6,171 nt of DNA from Gracilibacteraceae bacterium (GTDB lineage: Bacteria > Bacillota > Desulfitobacteriia > Desulfitobacteriales > Syntrophobotulaceae): the NCBI GenBank assembly GCA_031263945.1, contig JAISEW010000076.1, positions 1 to 6,171 on the forward strand, given 5' to 3'. The notes beneath the pieces are model-generated. The model was not told the DNA's origin, did not search any database, and worked only from the letters and a program-made list of their open reading frames with translations. The position numbers and the translations under genes were made by a program. Shown one piece after another: positions 5,990-6,171 of this stretch; the first letter of the stretch is position 1; each line of letters begins with the position of its first letter.

Positions 5990-6171
5990 ATGGACAAAGA
6001 GGAAAAGACGATCGTGAGGGACGGAGTTCGTTTTACTGAGGATATGAAAACACTGGTAAAATATCCTCCGGATAGAAGAAACACCGCGTATACGATTCCA
6101 CCCAGTGTGACAAGCATCGGCAGTAGTGCATTTGAGGATTGTGAAAATCTAACGGAAATTGTCCTCCCGGA
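5990..6171 (+). CDS. Second BspA-like leucine-rich-repeat protein, paralogue of the upstream gene (partial)
   Basis: Sixty complete codons are visible before the right edge cuts the gene. The head (MDKEEKTIVRDGV, then FT, DMKTLV and YPP) and first LRR unit (IPPSVTSI, GSSAFEDCENL, then IVLP) align without gaps to the upstream protein, with 36 of 60 residues identical by my count. Unlike the first gene, this copy keeps the canonical CENL turn, so it looks like the more typical family member and probably continues with further repeats. There is no signal peptide. It is likely co-transcribed with the upstream gene. The family assignment is secure; total length and function cannot be judged. Confidence 0.85.
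   Translation, partial: MDKEEKTIVRDGVRFTEDMKTLVKYPPDRRNTAYTIPPSVTSIGSSAFEDCENLTEIVLP

Overview
The window looks like accessory DNA of an anaerobic, Gram-positive-type bacterium (Clostridia, Negativicutes or a similar lineage such as Synergistota). The evidence is AGGAGG-type ribosome binding sites, sigma-70-like promoters, GTG/TTG start options, BspA-type leucine-rich repeats and a very large Ig/MBG-type secreted protein. Coding regions are fairly GC-rich with G/C-rich third codon positions, and the gaps between genes are clearly AT-rich. The taxonomic assignment is inference only.

Layout. (1) Positions 1-3674, minus strand: one uninterrupted frame of 1224 codons that runs off the left edge. 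It encodes the N-terminal part of a giant exported protein: a signal peptide, about 500 residues of unassigned globular domains, then a chain of PKD/Ig-like and MBG-like beta-sandwich domains. Because it has no stop codon inside the window, ORF listings that require a complete frame can miss it, while several long frames on the opposite strand appear instead; those are shadows. (2) Positions 3675-4202: an AT-rich gap with a plausible extended -10 promoter, a roughly 130-nt leader with short palindromes, and a strong Shine-Dalgarno for the giant gene. The rest of the gap has no recognisable gene. (3) Positions 4203-5447, minus strand: an AAA_14/DUF4143 ATPase, most likely starting at a TTG codon. 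(4) Positions 5448-5654: a divergent control region with three 23-bp tandem repeats overlapping the predicted ATPase promoter, an inverted repeat, and a perfect TATAAT box facing right. (5) Positions 5655-6171, plus strand: two tandem paralogous genes for small signal-less BspA-like leucine-rich-repeat proteins. The first is short and complete, and the second is cut by the right edge.

Functional picture. The giant protein is a candidate adhesin or surface-layer/matrix protein. The ATPase and the LRR genes are divergently transcribed from one control region, but nothing in the sequence proves that they work together or with the surface protein. The most unusual features are the promoter-overlapping 23-bp repeats upstream of the ATPase, the unassigned N-terminal half of the giant protein, and the tandem LRR duplication with one abbreviated copy.
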